Assembly: GCF_000067165.1 (NCBI RefSeq)
Contig: NC_010162.1
Coordinates: forward strand, 2,046,001-2,110,000
Length of the DNA stretch: 64,000 bases
DNA from: Sorangium cellulosum So ce56
GTDB lineage: Bacteria > Myxococcota_A > Polyangia > Polyangiales > Polyangiaceae
Reading direction: 5' to 3'
Position 1 is the first letter of the stretch. The number at the start of each line of letters is the position of its first letter. Below the pieces are notes generated by a model, which saw nothing but the letters and a program-made list of their open reading frames with translations, did not search any database and was not told the DNA's origin. The translations under genes and the position numbers were made by a program. Below, piece after piece: positions 1 through 9,713 of the stretch.

Positions 1-808
1 GGAGCGCCTCCCGGCACCGGACGAGATCGTGCTGGAGGCCGGCGGCGCTCTGGTACCTGTCCTCGGGGAGCTTCGCGAGCAGCTTCAGGACGACCTCCCC
101 GACGGTCGAGGGCAGCCCGGGCACGGACACGAGCGGCGACGGGGGGACGACCGCGGCGTGGCAGTAGAGCCATCCCAGGAGATCGTTCGCGGCGAACGGC
201 AGCCGTCCGGTGAGGAGCTCGAACAGGATCACCCCGAGGGAGTAGAGGTCCGAGCGGTGATCGATCGCCACGCCGAGGCGCCCGCCCTGCTCGAGCGACA
301 GGTACGGCCACGTGCAGGCGGACGGACGGGCCGATCGGGGGCTACACCGGCCCGGCGAGAGCGACCAGGGGCTGAACCCGGTCAGCTTGATGGCGTCGCC
401 GGGCAGGAGCATCACGCGGTGCGGGGTGAGGCCGAGGTGGACGATCTGCCGCCCGTGGATCGTCGCCAGCGCCCCGGCGATGCCGGTGGAGAGCCTCAGG
501 AACCGGCGGAGATCCATGGGGGTGCCCATGAGGCGGGCGAGCGGCGTCGCTCCGCCGTCCTGGAGGACGAGCGCGGGCTGGCCATGGAACGTGCAGATCC
601 GCGCCGCCTCCATGGCCACGTCGCAGCCGACCAGCCGCGTCGCCTCCAGCTCGCGCCGCAGCGCCTCGTACTCGGCCGTCGAGGGGTGAGCGACCTTCAG
701 GGCCTTGACGAGGACGCTCCGCCCCGCCGGCTCGCGCGCCCGGTAGAGCGCGAAATCCGGCCCTTCGTCCAGCACGGCCTCCGCGAGGTATTCGGTCGCT
801 GTCTGCAT
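1..808 (-). CDS. Ser/Thr kinase-like signalling protein, N-terminal part (runs off the left edge)
   Basis: The first 269 codons of a longer gene are visible, starting at the ATG at 808 and open to the window edge. They form a Hanks-type kinase fold: a VLVK lysine near residue 35, the loop region IVHLGLTPHRV near 121, KLTGF where DFG is expected, then YLSLEQ and SDLYSLGVILFELLTGRLPF. HRD and DFG are both replaced, so the domain lacks the catalytic and metal-binding aspartates and is probably a pseudokinase or regulatory domain. The pattern resembles the N-terminal domain of the large myxobacterial proteins that combine kinase, AAA/ATP-binding, GAF and histidine-kinase modules, but those domains would lie outside the window. 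No clear ribosome-binding site precedes the start. Family assignment is good; the full architecture is inferred. Confidence 0.75.
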   Translation of the reverse strand, partial: MQTATEYLAEAVLDEGPDFALYRAREPAGRSVLVKALKVAHPSTAEYEALRRELEATRLVGCDVAMEAARICTFHGQPALVLQDGGATPLARLMGTPMDLRRFLRLSTGIAGALATIHGRQIVHLGLTPHRVMLLPGDAIKLTGFSPWSLSPGRCSPRSARPSACTWPYLSLEQGGRLGVAIDHRSDLYSLGVILFELLTGRLPFAANDLLGWLYCHAAVVPPSPLVSVPGLPSTVGEVVLKLLAKLPEDRYQSAAGLQHDLVRCREAL

Positions 809-1492
809 GGCTCTGGCGTGCTGGGCGTGACACACGTCTCCGGGGCGCGGCTGCGCTCGAAAGCGCCTGCGCTGCGCTGCGCTGCGCTGCCGACCGACAG
901 GCAGGATCGGTACCAGCGGTGAGCGGTCGGCGCCGCGGCGGTCCAGGCGTCCGATGATCGGCTCGACGCGCCGGCCGCGGCGTGGCGGCCGGCCAGGGCG
1001 AGCCGCGTATATCGCAGCGCAGCCGGACGCCGTCTGCCGAGCTCGGCCTTGAGCGGACCCCTCACCGTATCGTCCGCTGGCGCGCGAGAGCGCGAGTGAT
1101 GGGGGGAGAGACGACGGGAGAGGAAGCGGGGGAGACGTCAGGCCACGAGGGCCCCTGGCCCCTGGCCCCGCGGGAACGCGGGAACGCGCGAACTCGAGAA
1201 CAGCGCGTTCATTCGTCCGCGGTCGTCCACGGTCGTCCAGGATGTCATCTGCTTGCGTCATCCCGCAATCGATTGCGCTTCCATTCCAGTCGTGCCAACT
1301 CCATTGAAGGGGACGCGCCGGACCTCTCAGCTGAAACCAGCGGCCAGGTAGCAGCTCTTTTTGGCGGTGCAGCTCGAAGGGGAGACGGCAGGTCACGCTG
1401 GCGTACAAATTGCGAGCCTTCACGCCAGACGCCCACGCTGAATGCGCCTCCGGCCCTCCGGGGGGCAAGCGCCGTGGAAGGATTCGTTCTTC
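809..1492. other. Intergenic region without a supported gene
   Basis: This stretch lies between divergent genes. It holds a short pentanucleotide run (four CTGCG units at 867-890), several short GC-rich direct repeats around 1150-1250, and a 14-bp perfect palindrome at 1264-1277 listed separately. Long open frames cross it on both strands but resemble no protein and look like high-GC artefacts. Confidence 0.6.
1264..1277. promoter_or_regulatory. Perfect 14-bp palindrome, candidate LacI-family operator
   Basis: CGCAATCGATTGCG is a perfect palindrome with the CpG-like centre and outer A/T pattern typical of LacI/GalR-family operators. It lies 215 bp upstream of the serine-hydrolase start at 1493. 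No promoter boxes could be fixed and no regulator gene is next to it, so the assignment rests on symmetry and base pattern alone. Confidence 0.35.
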
Positions 1493-2794
1493 ATGAAAGC
1501 AAGGTTGGGAACAGCCATGATCGATCAACGACGAGCGGTCAACCGCAGGATGTTCTTGCAAGGGATGACCCAGTTCGCCTCGGTGGCCGCCGCGGCGCCC
1601 GCGCTCGGTTCGGACCCATGGAGAGGCGCCTGCTCGACGACGCTCACCGCGGGGCGGCCCGAGGACGTGAGCATGAGCTCGGAGCGGCTGGAGGACGTCT
1701 TCGCGCGGATCCAGCGCCGCGTGAACGACGCCCTGTTTCCCGGCGCCACCGCGCTTGTCGCGCGGCGCGGGGTCATCGTGGGTCACCGGGCCTTCGGCAG
1801 CAAGGTCCCCGGCGCCGACGAGCCGGTGACGCTCGACACGATCTTCGATGTCCAGTCGATGAGCAAGGTGCTCTCGACGGCGGCGGCGGCCCTCGCGCTC
1901 GTGCAGGAGCGCGTGATTCGGCTGGACGCGCCGGTCGCCAGGTACCTGCCGGAGTTCGCCGCCAACGGAAAGGCGGCCGTCACCGTCTACGACATGCTCC
2001 GTTACTCGTCCGGTCTGCCGCTGGACAACCAGTGTTTGGATGAGGACGTCGAGACGGCCTGGTCCATCATGGCCGAGACGCCGCTCGAATACGCGACGGG
2101 CAGATCGGCGCTGTACAGCGATCTCACCTACCGCCTCCTCGGCCGCATGATCGAGGCCGCCGCGGGGGAAGATCTCGACGCCATCGCGAGAGAGTGCGTC
2201 TGGCGTCCTCTCGGCATGAGCGACACGATGTACAACCCGCCTCCGGAGCTCGTCGAGCGCGTCGCGGCCACGGGGTACTCCGCCCGCCGGGGGTGCCTCG
2301 TGCGGGGGCAGGTGCAGGACGAGCAGGACTTCGCGCTGGGCGGCATCGCCGGCTGTGACGGCGTGTTCACCACCGCGCTCGATGTCGCCGTCTTCTGCCA
2401 GATGATCTTGAACGGCGGCGCCTATGGCGGCGCAGAGGTCCTGCGGCCCGATCTGGTCCGGCAGATGAAGAAGAACAACACGCCCTACGTGACGGAGGCG
2501 GAGACCGACACGTCGCCCATCAACAACCTGCTCCTCGCCCCGAAGGGCCTCGGGTGGGAGATGCGGACGCGGCGCTTCTCGAGCGGCGGCATGCGCCTGT
2601 CGCCGCGCGCCTTCGGCAAGGCGGGCGGCGCCGGCACGTTCATGTGGGTCGATCCGGATCTCGAGATCATCGGCGTCCTCCTGACCAACCACGGGCTGCC
2701 GCAGCCGTTCGACGAGCTCGGCTGGAACCGCATGCTCGACAACGTCGGTTGCACCGAGTTCTTCGACGGCATCATCAACGCCGTGCACCGCTGA
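1493..2794 (+). CDS. Exported beta-lactamase-fold serine hydrolase (class C-like esterase/peptidase)
   Basis: A 433-residue protein of the serine hydrolase family related to class C beta-lactamases, EstB esterases and DD-peptidases. The N-terminus carries a Tat-like signal, NRRMFLQGM near residues 17-25, followed by an Ala-rich hydrophobic stretch, so export is likely. The nucleophile motif SMSK is at 122-125, the second motif YSD at 209-211, and a C-terminal KAGGAGTFMWVDP segment fits the third conserved strand. The ATG at 1493 is chosen because GGAAGGA lies 10 bases upstream; an in-frame ATG at 1517 also keeps the Tat motif. Substrate is not predictable; true beta-lactamase activity is unlikely for this family. 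It stands alone and converges on the antiporter gene. Confidence 0.85.
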   Translation: MKARLGTAMIDQRRAVNRRMFLQGMTQFASVAAAAPALGSDPWRGACSTTLTAGRPEDVSMSSERLEDVFARIQRRVNDALFPGATALVARRGVIVGHRAFGSKVPGADEPVTLDTIFDVQSMSKVLSTAAAALALVQERVIRLDAPVARYLPEFAANGKAAVTVYDMLRYSSGLPLDNQCLDEDVETAWSIMAETPLEYATGRSALYSDLTYRLLGRMIEAAAGEDLDAIARECVWRPLGMSDTMYNPPPELVERVAATGYSARRGCLVRGQVQDEQDFALGGIAGCDGVFTTALDVAVFCQMILNGGAYGGAEVLRPDLVRQMKKNNTPYVTEAETDTSPINNLLLAPKGLGWEMRTRRFSSGGMRLSPRAFGKAGGAGTFMWVDPDLEIIGVLLTNHGLPQPFDELGWNRMLDNVGCTEFFDGIINAVHR

Positions 2795-2799
2795 GCGCC

Positions 2800-2824
2800 G
2801 TCGCGGGCGAGCGGCCGCCGCGAC
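2800..2824. terminator. Hairpin between convergent genes
   Basis: GTCGCGG and CCGCGAC form 7-bp arms around an 11-base loop, 5 bp after the stop of the serine hydrolase and before the stop of the convergent antiporter. There is no T-run, as is common in very GC-rich genomes, so terminator function is inferred. Confidence 0.4.
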
Positions 2825-2863
2825 AGGCGAGGATCTCGGGCGAACGCCACGCCTCCAGGTCGT

Positions 2864-4165
<1,302 letters not shown>

Positions 4166-4818
4166 GCTCCCAGGCTTACAGGCGGACGCGCGCCGGCTCG
4201 AGCGAGGCGCGGAGACGTCCGGATAAAAAGTTGCACGTCAAAGTTTCACCGAGGGAGAAGGAAATCCAAGCCGACTCGAAATGTCAAGCCTCGATCGCGG
4301 GACCTGCGCCGGGCTTCCCGAAGGCCGGGGGCGCGACAGAGAGCCCCGCCCTGTCGAGGCGGCACGAACGACGCTACTCCTTCCGCTGCAGTCGGCCCGA
4401 GCGACCTTCACGGCGGCATGCGCCTGTCGCCGCGCGCCTGAGCGCGCCTCGGCCCTTCCCGGACGTCTGACGACGTGTGTAGACCTCCCGCGGACGCTTT
4501 ACACCGTCCGACAGAGCGGCGAAATGTGCGTGTTGCTGCGGCAGCTTCACCTCCAGCCTGGTGATGAGACATGCGCCTCGTCGGCGCCTGCGGCGCCGTT
4601 CGCGCCTCCGAACCTGTGGTCGGCGCCGCAACCGCGCGCGGCGAGCGCCGTAGATGGGTCGTCGGCCGCGGGGCGATGACGCCCCCTTCGCTATTGCCGG
4701 TATCCTGCTGTGCAATGGCTCGTTTCCTGTAAAGGCATCATCTGAACCCGAAGAATCACGGTGTGCGTCTCGCGAGCCGTGCGACGCTGGCTCACGACGT
4801 TCCCGTGGGGAGGAGAGC
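4166..4818. other. Intergenic region between divergent antiporter and amidase genes
   Basis: No gene is supported. One feature stands out: bases 4411-4439 are identical over 29 nt to 2584-2612, which lies inside the coding region of the serine hydrolase. The remainder shows no recognisable coding potential or hairpin. Confidence 0.5.
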
Positions 4819-6360
4819 ATGAGCGAATCAGCAAACATCGATGACCCGGGCGCTGCCGCGCACACAGGGGAGATCTCGCGCCGCTTCTTCTTGCGGGCGT
4901 TCGCCGGGGGTGTGGCGGCCCTGTCGGGCGCATGTGATGGGATGGCGCCGGTCGATGCGCCTACGGCGGAGGCGCTGTCGGAGCTCACGCGGGCGAGCGG
5001 GGGTCAGCTGGCGGATCTCATCCGCCGGAAGCGGGTGTCGTCGCTCGAGGTCGTGGAGGCGCACCTGGCGCGCATCGCGAAGATCAATCCGCGGCTGAAC
5101 GCCGTGGTGAAGCTCCGCGCCGACGAGGCGAGAGCCGAGGCGCGGGCGGCGGACAAGGCCCTGGCGAGAGGCAAGCCGCTCGGCCCGCTGCACGGCGTGC
5201 CGATGACGATCAAGGATTCCATCGATACCGCCGGCGTCGTGACGACCGGCGGGACGAGCGGGCGAACGAATTTCGTTCCGGCGGAGGACGCCACCGTGGT
5301 CCGGCGCCTCAAGGAGGCGGGGGCGATCCTGCTGGGCAAGAGCAATACGCCCGAGATGACGTGGTCTTACGAGACGAACAACGCCGTGTACGGGCGCACC
5401 AACAATCCGTATGGCCTCGACCTGTCGCCGGGCGGCTCCAGCGGGGGGGCGGGCGCCATCGTGGCCGCGGGCGGCTCGCCGTTCGACGTGGGGAGCGACA
5501 CCGGCGGGAGCATCCGCGTGCCGTCGCATTTCTGCGGGATCGCCGGGCTCAAGCCGACCTCCGGCCGCATTTCGCGGACGGGCCATATCGTCCCGGCGGA
5601 GGGGCTGCTCCAATCGTTCACCGTGCTCGGGCCGATGGCCCGCTCGGTCGACGATCTCTGGCTGCTCTTCAGCGTCCTGGCGGGGCCCGACTGGCGCGAC
5701 GCGGCGCTGATCCCGGCGCCGCTCGGCGACCCGAAGCACGTGCGGCTGAGGGATCTGCGGATCGCGATGCACACCGACAACGGGATCGCGGCGCCGGACG
5801 CGGCGGTGCGCCAGGCGGTGGTGGACGCGGCGGCGGCGCTGGAGGCGGGCGGCGCGCGGGTGGAGTCGAAGAAGCCCGACGCGCTGAGCGACGTGCTCAC
5901 GATAGACGCGGATATCTTCCGGGCGGACGGCAGCGCCTGGCTGAAGCGGCTCCTGGACCTGGCCGGGACCACGGACCCCGGCGCCGAGGTGGACGCCGCG
6001 CTCGCGAGCGAGCCGCTGTCGAGCGGTGAGCTGACCGCGGCGGTCGAGCGGCTGGACGCGTGGCGGGGGCGGATGCTCGGCTTCATGAAGGATGTCGACG
6101 CCATCGTCTGCCCGCCGTGTGTCCTCGAGACGTTACCCCACGATGCGTGGGTCGAGCACGGGGTCTACGCAGGATTCAGCTACTCGTTCGCTTACAACAT
6201 GACAGGGTGGCCGGCGGTCGTCGTGCGCGCGGGCACCTCGTCGCGAGGAACGCCGGTCGGCGTCCAGATCATCGGCCGCCCCTTCCGCGAGGATGTCGTC
6301 CTCGCCCTGGCCGGCCACATCGAGCGGGAGCTCGGCGGCTACAGAGCGCCCGCGATCTGA
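4819..6360 (+). CDS. Exported amidase, amidase-signature family
   Basis: A 513-residue amidase-signature enzyme (GatA/fatty-acid-amide-hydrolase superfamily) that hydrolyses carboxamides. The Ser-cisSer-Lys triad is recognisable as Lys132 in MTIKDS, the cis-Ser in GGSSGG (207-208) and the nucleophile Ser231 in GSDTGGS. The N-terminus has a twin-arginine motif SRRFFLRAF (20-28) and a following LSGAC lipobox with Cys39, so it is probably a Tat-exported lipoprotein rather than the cytosolic tRNA amidotransferase subunit; no gatB or gatC is nearby. The ATG at 4819 follows a strong GGGGAGGAGAG site. It is monocistronic and converges on the GH44 gene across a double hairpin. Substrate is unknown. 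Confidence 0.9.
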   Translation: MSESANIDDPGAAAHTGEISRRFFLRAFAGGVAALSGACDGMAPVDAPTAEALSELTRASGGQLADLIRRKRVSSLEVVEAHLARIAKINPRLNAVVKLRADEARAEARAADKALARGKPLGPLHGVPMTIKDSIDTAGVVTTGGTSGRTNFVPAEDATVVRRLKEAGAILLGKSNTPEMTWSYETNNAVYGRTNNPYGLDLSPGGSSGGAGAIVAAGGSPFDVGSDTGGSIRVPSHFCGIAGLKPTSGRISRTGHIVPAEGLLQSFTVLGPMARSVDDLWLLFSVLAGPDWRDAALIPAPLGDPKHVRLRDLRIAMHTDNGIAAPDAAVRQAVVDAAAALEAGGARVESKKPDALSDVLTIDADIFRADGSAWLKRLLDLAGTTDPGAEVDAALASEPLSSGELTAAVERLDAWRGRMLGFMKDVDAIVCPPCVLETLPHDAWVEHGVYAGFSYSFAYNMTGWPAVVVRAGTSSRGTPVGVQIIGRPFREDVVLALAGHIERELGGYRAPAI

Positions 6361-6380
6361 CGGGAGCGCGGTCCACGCTG

Positions 6381-6431
6381 CCGCGGAGGGCCGGGGTGGC
6401 CTCCGCGGGCTCCAGCCCGACCCGTGTCGGG
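6381..6431. terminator. Two successive hairpins between convergent amidase and GH44 genes
   Basis: The first hairpin has 9-bp arms CCGCGGAGG (6381-6389) and CCTCCGCGG (6400-6408). The second has 6-bp arms CCCGAC (6416-6421) and GTCGGG (6426-6431), followed by TTT. They sit between convergent stop codons and probably end transcription from both sides. Confidence 0.6.
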
Positions 6432-6488
6432 TTTCCGCATGTCTCGACGGGGCTTGTCCCGACGACGCTCCGGACGAGGGGGACGCGG

Positions 6489-8279
6489 CTATCGGGGGAC
6501 CAGCACCGACACGCTGTGGGCCGGCATCGCGTAGGTGAAGGCGTTCGTGGCGCGCGGCGCGATCGGATCCGCAGGCACGAGATCGGCCTTGGTGGACGTG
6601 AGTTGCCACGCGTCGATGGCCGTGTAGCTCTCGTGGGCGGCGAGGGTCACCGCGGCCGTGAGCGGGGCCGCGGTCTTGTTGATGGCGACGAGGACCATGC
6701 GGCTCGGATCGGCCTTGTCGATGCTCGCGTACACGGTGGCCTTGGCGACGTCGCTCGTCTCGGCGCGGACGGACGTATCGCCGAAGCGCGCGCCCTGCCC
6801 GTCGTAGCTCGTGAAGGCGCGCACGCCGGCCCGGAGCATCGAGACCTCTTCGCCGGGATCCCAGATCGTCGCGAGGAACACGCCCTCGCGGCCGAAGACG
6901 CCGAGGGCGTCGGCCTGCGCGATCGCGCCGGAGATGTGGTTGCCGCCGCCGTAATTGTACTCGGTGATGCCGATGGCGGTGCCCGGGTAATGGGCGTCGA
7001 TGAGCCCCTGGAGCCAGGGGATGAGCGTGATCGGGCCCTGCACGACGTCGTTCGCGATCCAGCTGTCCTCGACGAAGGTCGGGTCCCAGAGCGAGCGCGG
7101 CGCCTGGACGCGGGCCTCGACCGACTCGGGGGAGGCGTCGGAGCCCGTGATGCGCTCGCCGTTCGCGTAGATCTCCGTGTACCAGTGCAGGTCGAGCACG
7201 TCGACCAGGCGGCGCCCCTCGCTCATCTCGGCGGCCTTCATGGCGTCGAGCCAGTGCTCGATGAAGTTGCCGTCCGCGTCGGGCGCGTCCTGGAGGCTGA
7301 CATAGCCCGAATACCCGTAGGAGACGAAGCCGGTGACGAGCGCGTTCGGCGCGACGTCCTTGATCGCGGAAGCGAATTCGATGTTCTTGTCGACGAGCTC
7401 GGCGTAGCGCACCGGCTCCGGGTGGATGCGCTCGTGGGTGTGGTTCCAGAGGTCGGGCTCGTTGTCGAGCGAGAACAGGACGCTCGCGACGTCGCCTTCG
7501 AAGGCGTCGGGGAAGGCCTGCTTCATCCAGGCGACGAACTCGTCCTGGTACACGGCGTTGTCGTCGAGATCGGGCGACGAGGAGAAGGGAGCGCCCTTGC
7601 GCGCGATCGTCGGATGAAAGCGGGTCTCGAGGTAATTCCGGGTCTGATTGACGTCGCCGCCGCCGTCCTTGTCCGCCGCGACATACCCGCAGATGGGGAT
7701 GGTCGCGATGAAGGCGGCGCCGTGCGCCAGCGCGCCCTCGGCGTGCATGCGCACCGCCTCCCCGGGGACATCGCCGTTCGGGCTGTTCCCGGCGAGGTGC
7801 GCGTCGTTCTGGTGCATGTAGTCCGAGCCGGCGTTGGAGGCGTTGTTCTCCCAGTTGTACGCGGTCATGCGGTTGCCGCCCATGCGCACGACGGTGGTGC
7901 CGCGCTGCTCGCCGTCCAGGTCTTCGGCCCAGTTGGCGCCATAGATGAGCCGGCTGATGGGGCGCACATCCCGATCGGCGCGCACGGTGAAGGTGACATC
8001 ACCCGGCCCGGGATCACCGGGCTCGACGAGGTCCGCGGGAGGATGGCCGCCCGATCCGCCCTGACCGCTGCTGGCCGTGCCGGTGCCGCCGCCAGCAGCG
8101 CCGGCGCCAGCAGCGCCGGCGCCGCTGGCCGCGCTGGTGCCGCCGCCCGAAGCGCCGGCGCCGCCGCTGCCAGCAGAGGGGGTGTCGGCGTCGTCGCCGC
8201 AGGCGAGGAAGGCGGCAGATGCGAGGAGGAGCAGCGTGGCGTGCAAGACGGGAGCATGTCGAGAGAGCATGCGGTGCAT
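6489..8279 (-). CDS. Secreted GH44 endoglucanase/xyloglucanase lipoprotein
   Basis: A 596-residue glycoside hydrolase of family GH44, enzymes that cut beta-1,4-glucans and xyloglucan by a retaining mechanism. The likely acid/base Glu274 is in LDNEPDLW and the likely nucleophile Glu440 in ITEYNYGGGN, a spacing typical of the family. The N-terminus is a signal peptide with lipobox (Cys27 in FLAC) followed by an Ala/Gly/Ser linker of about 50 residues encoded by short GC-rich direct repeats, suggesting an outer-surface lipoprotein held away from the membrane. A GGAGGGA site lies about 9 bases before the ATG. It is the last gene of a tight minus-strand run, 43 bp after the DUF1552 gene, so it should be cotranscribed with it. 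Confidence 0.9.
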   Translation of the reverse strand: MHRMLSRHAPVLHATLLLLASAAFLACGDDADTPSAGSGGAGASGGGTSAASGAGAAGAGAAGGGTGTASSGQGGSGGHPPADLVEPGDPGPGDVTFTVRADRDVRPISRLIYGANWAEDLDGEQRGTTVVRMGGNRMTAYNWENNASNAGSDYMHQNDAHLAGNSPNGDVPGEAVRMHAEGALAHGAAFIATIPICGYVAADKDGGGDVNQTRNYLETRFHPTIARKGAPFSSSPDLDDNAVYQDEFVAWMKQAFPDAFEGDVASVLFSLDNEPDLWNHTHERIHPEPVRYAELVDKNIEFASAIKDVAPNALVTGFVSYGYSGYVSLQDAPDADGNFIEHWLDAMKAAEMSEGRRLVDVLDLHWYTEIYANGERITGSDASPESVEARVQAPRSLWDPTFVEDSWIANDVVQGPITLIPWLQGLIDAHYPGTAIGITEYNYGGGNHISGAIAQADALGVFGREGVFLATIWDPGEEVSMLRAGVRAFTSYDGQGARFGDTSVRAETSDVAKATVYASIDKADPSRMVLVAINKTAAPLTAAVTLAAHESYTAIDAWQLTSTKADLVPADPIAPRATNAFTYAMPAHSVSVLVPR

Positions 8280-8322
8280 GGTAGTCCATCCCTCCGCGGG
8301 ATCGCGGCGCGTGCTGGCGTGG

Positions 8323-9699
8323 TCAGACCTGGATGCCCGCGAGCGGCGACGTGACCCGCCCCGCGTCGACGCCGAACTCCGTCACGTTCAAGCCCATGAT
8401 CTGGGCGACCGTCAGGAGCGCCTTGCTCAGGTTGTCGCCGGGGAAGTTGCGGTGCTCGTCGCCGCGCAGCCGCCCTCCGGCCTTCCCGGCGAAGAGCACC
8501 GGCCATTCCGTCCTCGTGTGCACCTTGCCCCACGCGGTGTCGGACGTGACGTACACGAGCGAGCTGTCGAGCAGGTTCGAGCTGCCGTGCGGCGTGCTCT
8601 TGAGCTTCGTCAAGAACTCGTTCAGGCAGCGCATCGTGTACATCACGCCCTTGTCGACGCGAGGCTGGCTCGATTGATCCCCGGCGTCCCCGTGGCAGAT
8701 GGTGTCGTGAAAGTCGTCGTTCATGTCCTGCGCGAGGTGCCGGTAGTAGACGTGCGCGGCGGGCAGCGAGAACATGAACGAGAGCACGCGGGTCCTCTCG
8801 CAGGCGAGCGCGAGCGCCGAGAGCTCGACCATGGCGGAGTTCACCGCAGGGGGCGCCTCGCTCTGCGCGTCCTTGCCGACGGTGGGGGCCGTCGGGCTCT
8901 TGCACGCCGACGTCGAGCCGCCGCCGGACGGCATGGTCTCGAGGCGCTGCTCGATGGCCCGGATCGACTCGAGGTGCTCGTCGATACGATGCCTGTCGGC
9001 CGCCCCGAGCCGCTGCTTCAGGCTCGCGCCGTCCTGCATGACGGAGTCGAGCACGCTCTTCCGGACGTTCGCGAGCTTCGCGGCCTGCTCCGCGCCGTCG
9101 TCGCTGGGCTCGGGCAAGCCGTTCATGAACAATCGATTGAACACGGCCTTCGGATCGAACTCCGCGTTGTTGCGCGCGTTCGGCCCCCTGTGCGAGACCG
9201 TATGCAGCGAGTCCTGAGGGCCGTTCGGCGTCGCCGGCGTCACCCCCACCTCGAGAGAGCGGTACGGCGCCCCCGCCGAGATGGCGTCCGCGACGACCTG
9301 GTCGATGGACGCGGCCCGCACGGCGTTCCCGCTGAGCGGCGCGCCGGTCGTGGCCCCGGCCGACCCCGAGGGGTGCTCGACGCCGGAGACCACCAGCTTG
9401 TTCTCGAGGCCGCTGATCACCGTGAGATACGACTTGAGGTCCGCGAGCGGCTGGAGCTCGGGGCTGAGGTCCCAGGCCTGACCGGAGCCCGTGCGCGTCG
9501 GCTTCCAGCGACCGGGCAGCGTGCCGTTCCCGAAGAACCACGTGACGTAGAGCGGCGAGACCGGGGTCTTCGTCTGGGCGTGCGCCGTGCCGCTCTCGTT
9601 CAGCATGATCTCCAGCAAGGGGAGCGGGATGGTGACGGCAGCGCCCGTCGCCAGAATGCCCCGGAGAACAGTTCGTCGGCTCAAAGCTTTGTTCGTCAT
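8323..9699 (-). CDS. DUF1552 (HXXSHH-family) exported protein
   Basis: A 458-residue DUF1552 protein, a family common in Planctomycetes and myxobacteria and almost always paired with DUF1592 proteins. The N-terminus has a Tat signal (SRRTVLRGI followed by an Ala-rich hydrophobic stretch and a likely cleavage after AHAQ), and typical family segments follow, such as LYVTWFFGNGTLPGRWKP and SIDQVVADAIS. The family's HXXSHH signature appears in altered form as FHDTICHGD. It starts 14 bp after the DUF1592 stop and ends 43 bp before GH44, so the three form an operon. The biochemical role of the family is not established. Linkage to a glucanase suggests a part in oxidising or handling polysaccharide outside the cytoplasm, which is inference only. 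Confidence 0.88.
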   Translation of the reverse strand: MTNKALSRRTVLRGILATGAAVTIPLPLLEIMLNESGTAHAQTKTPVSPLYVTWFFGNGTLPGRWKPTRTGSGQAWDLSPELQPLADLKSYLTVISGLENKLVVSGVEHPSGSAGATTGAPLSGNAVRAASIDQVVADAISAGAPYRSLEVGVTPATPNGPQDSLHTVSHRGPNARNNAEFDPKAVFNRLFMNGLPEPSDDGAEQAAKLANVRKSVLDSVMQDGASLKQRLGAADRHRIDEHLESIRAIEQRLETMPSGGGSTSACKSPTAPTVGKDAQSEAPPAVNSAMVELSALALACERTRVLSFMFSLPAAHVYYRHLAQDMNDDFHDTICHGDAGDQSSQPRVDKGVMYTMRCLNEFLTKLKSTPHGSSNLLDSSLVYVTSDTAWGKVHTRTEWPVLFAGKAGGRLRGDEHRNFPGDNLSKALLTVAQIMGLNVTEFGVDAGRVTSPLAGIQV

Positions 9700-9713
9700 G
9701 GGGGTACCTGCGA

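Noticed and set aside
29..922. Open frame on the plus strand at the left edge
   Set aside because: The minus strand encodes a recognisable kinase-like domain here; the plus frame is its antisense.
6060..8354. Open frame of 764 codons on the plus strand across the GH44 gene
   Set aside because: Antisense to GH44, whose catalytic motifs and signal peptide fix the true strand.
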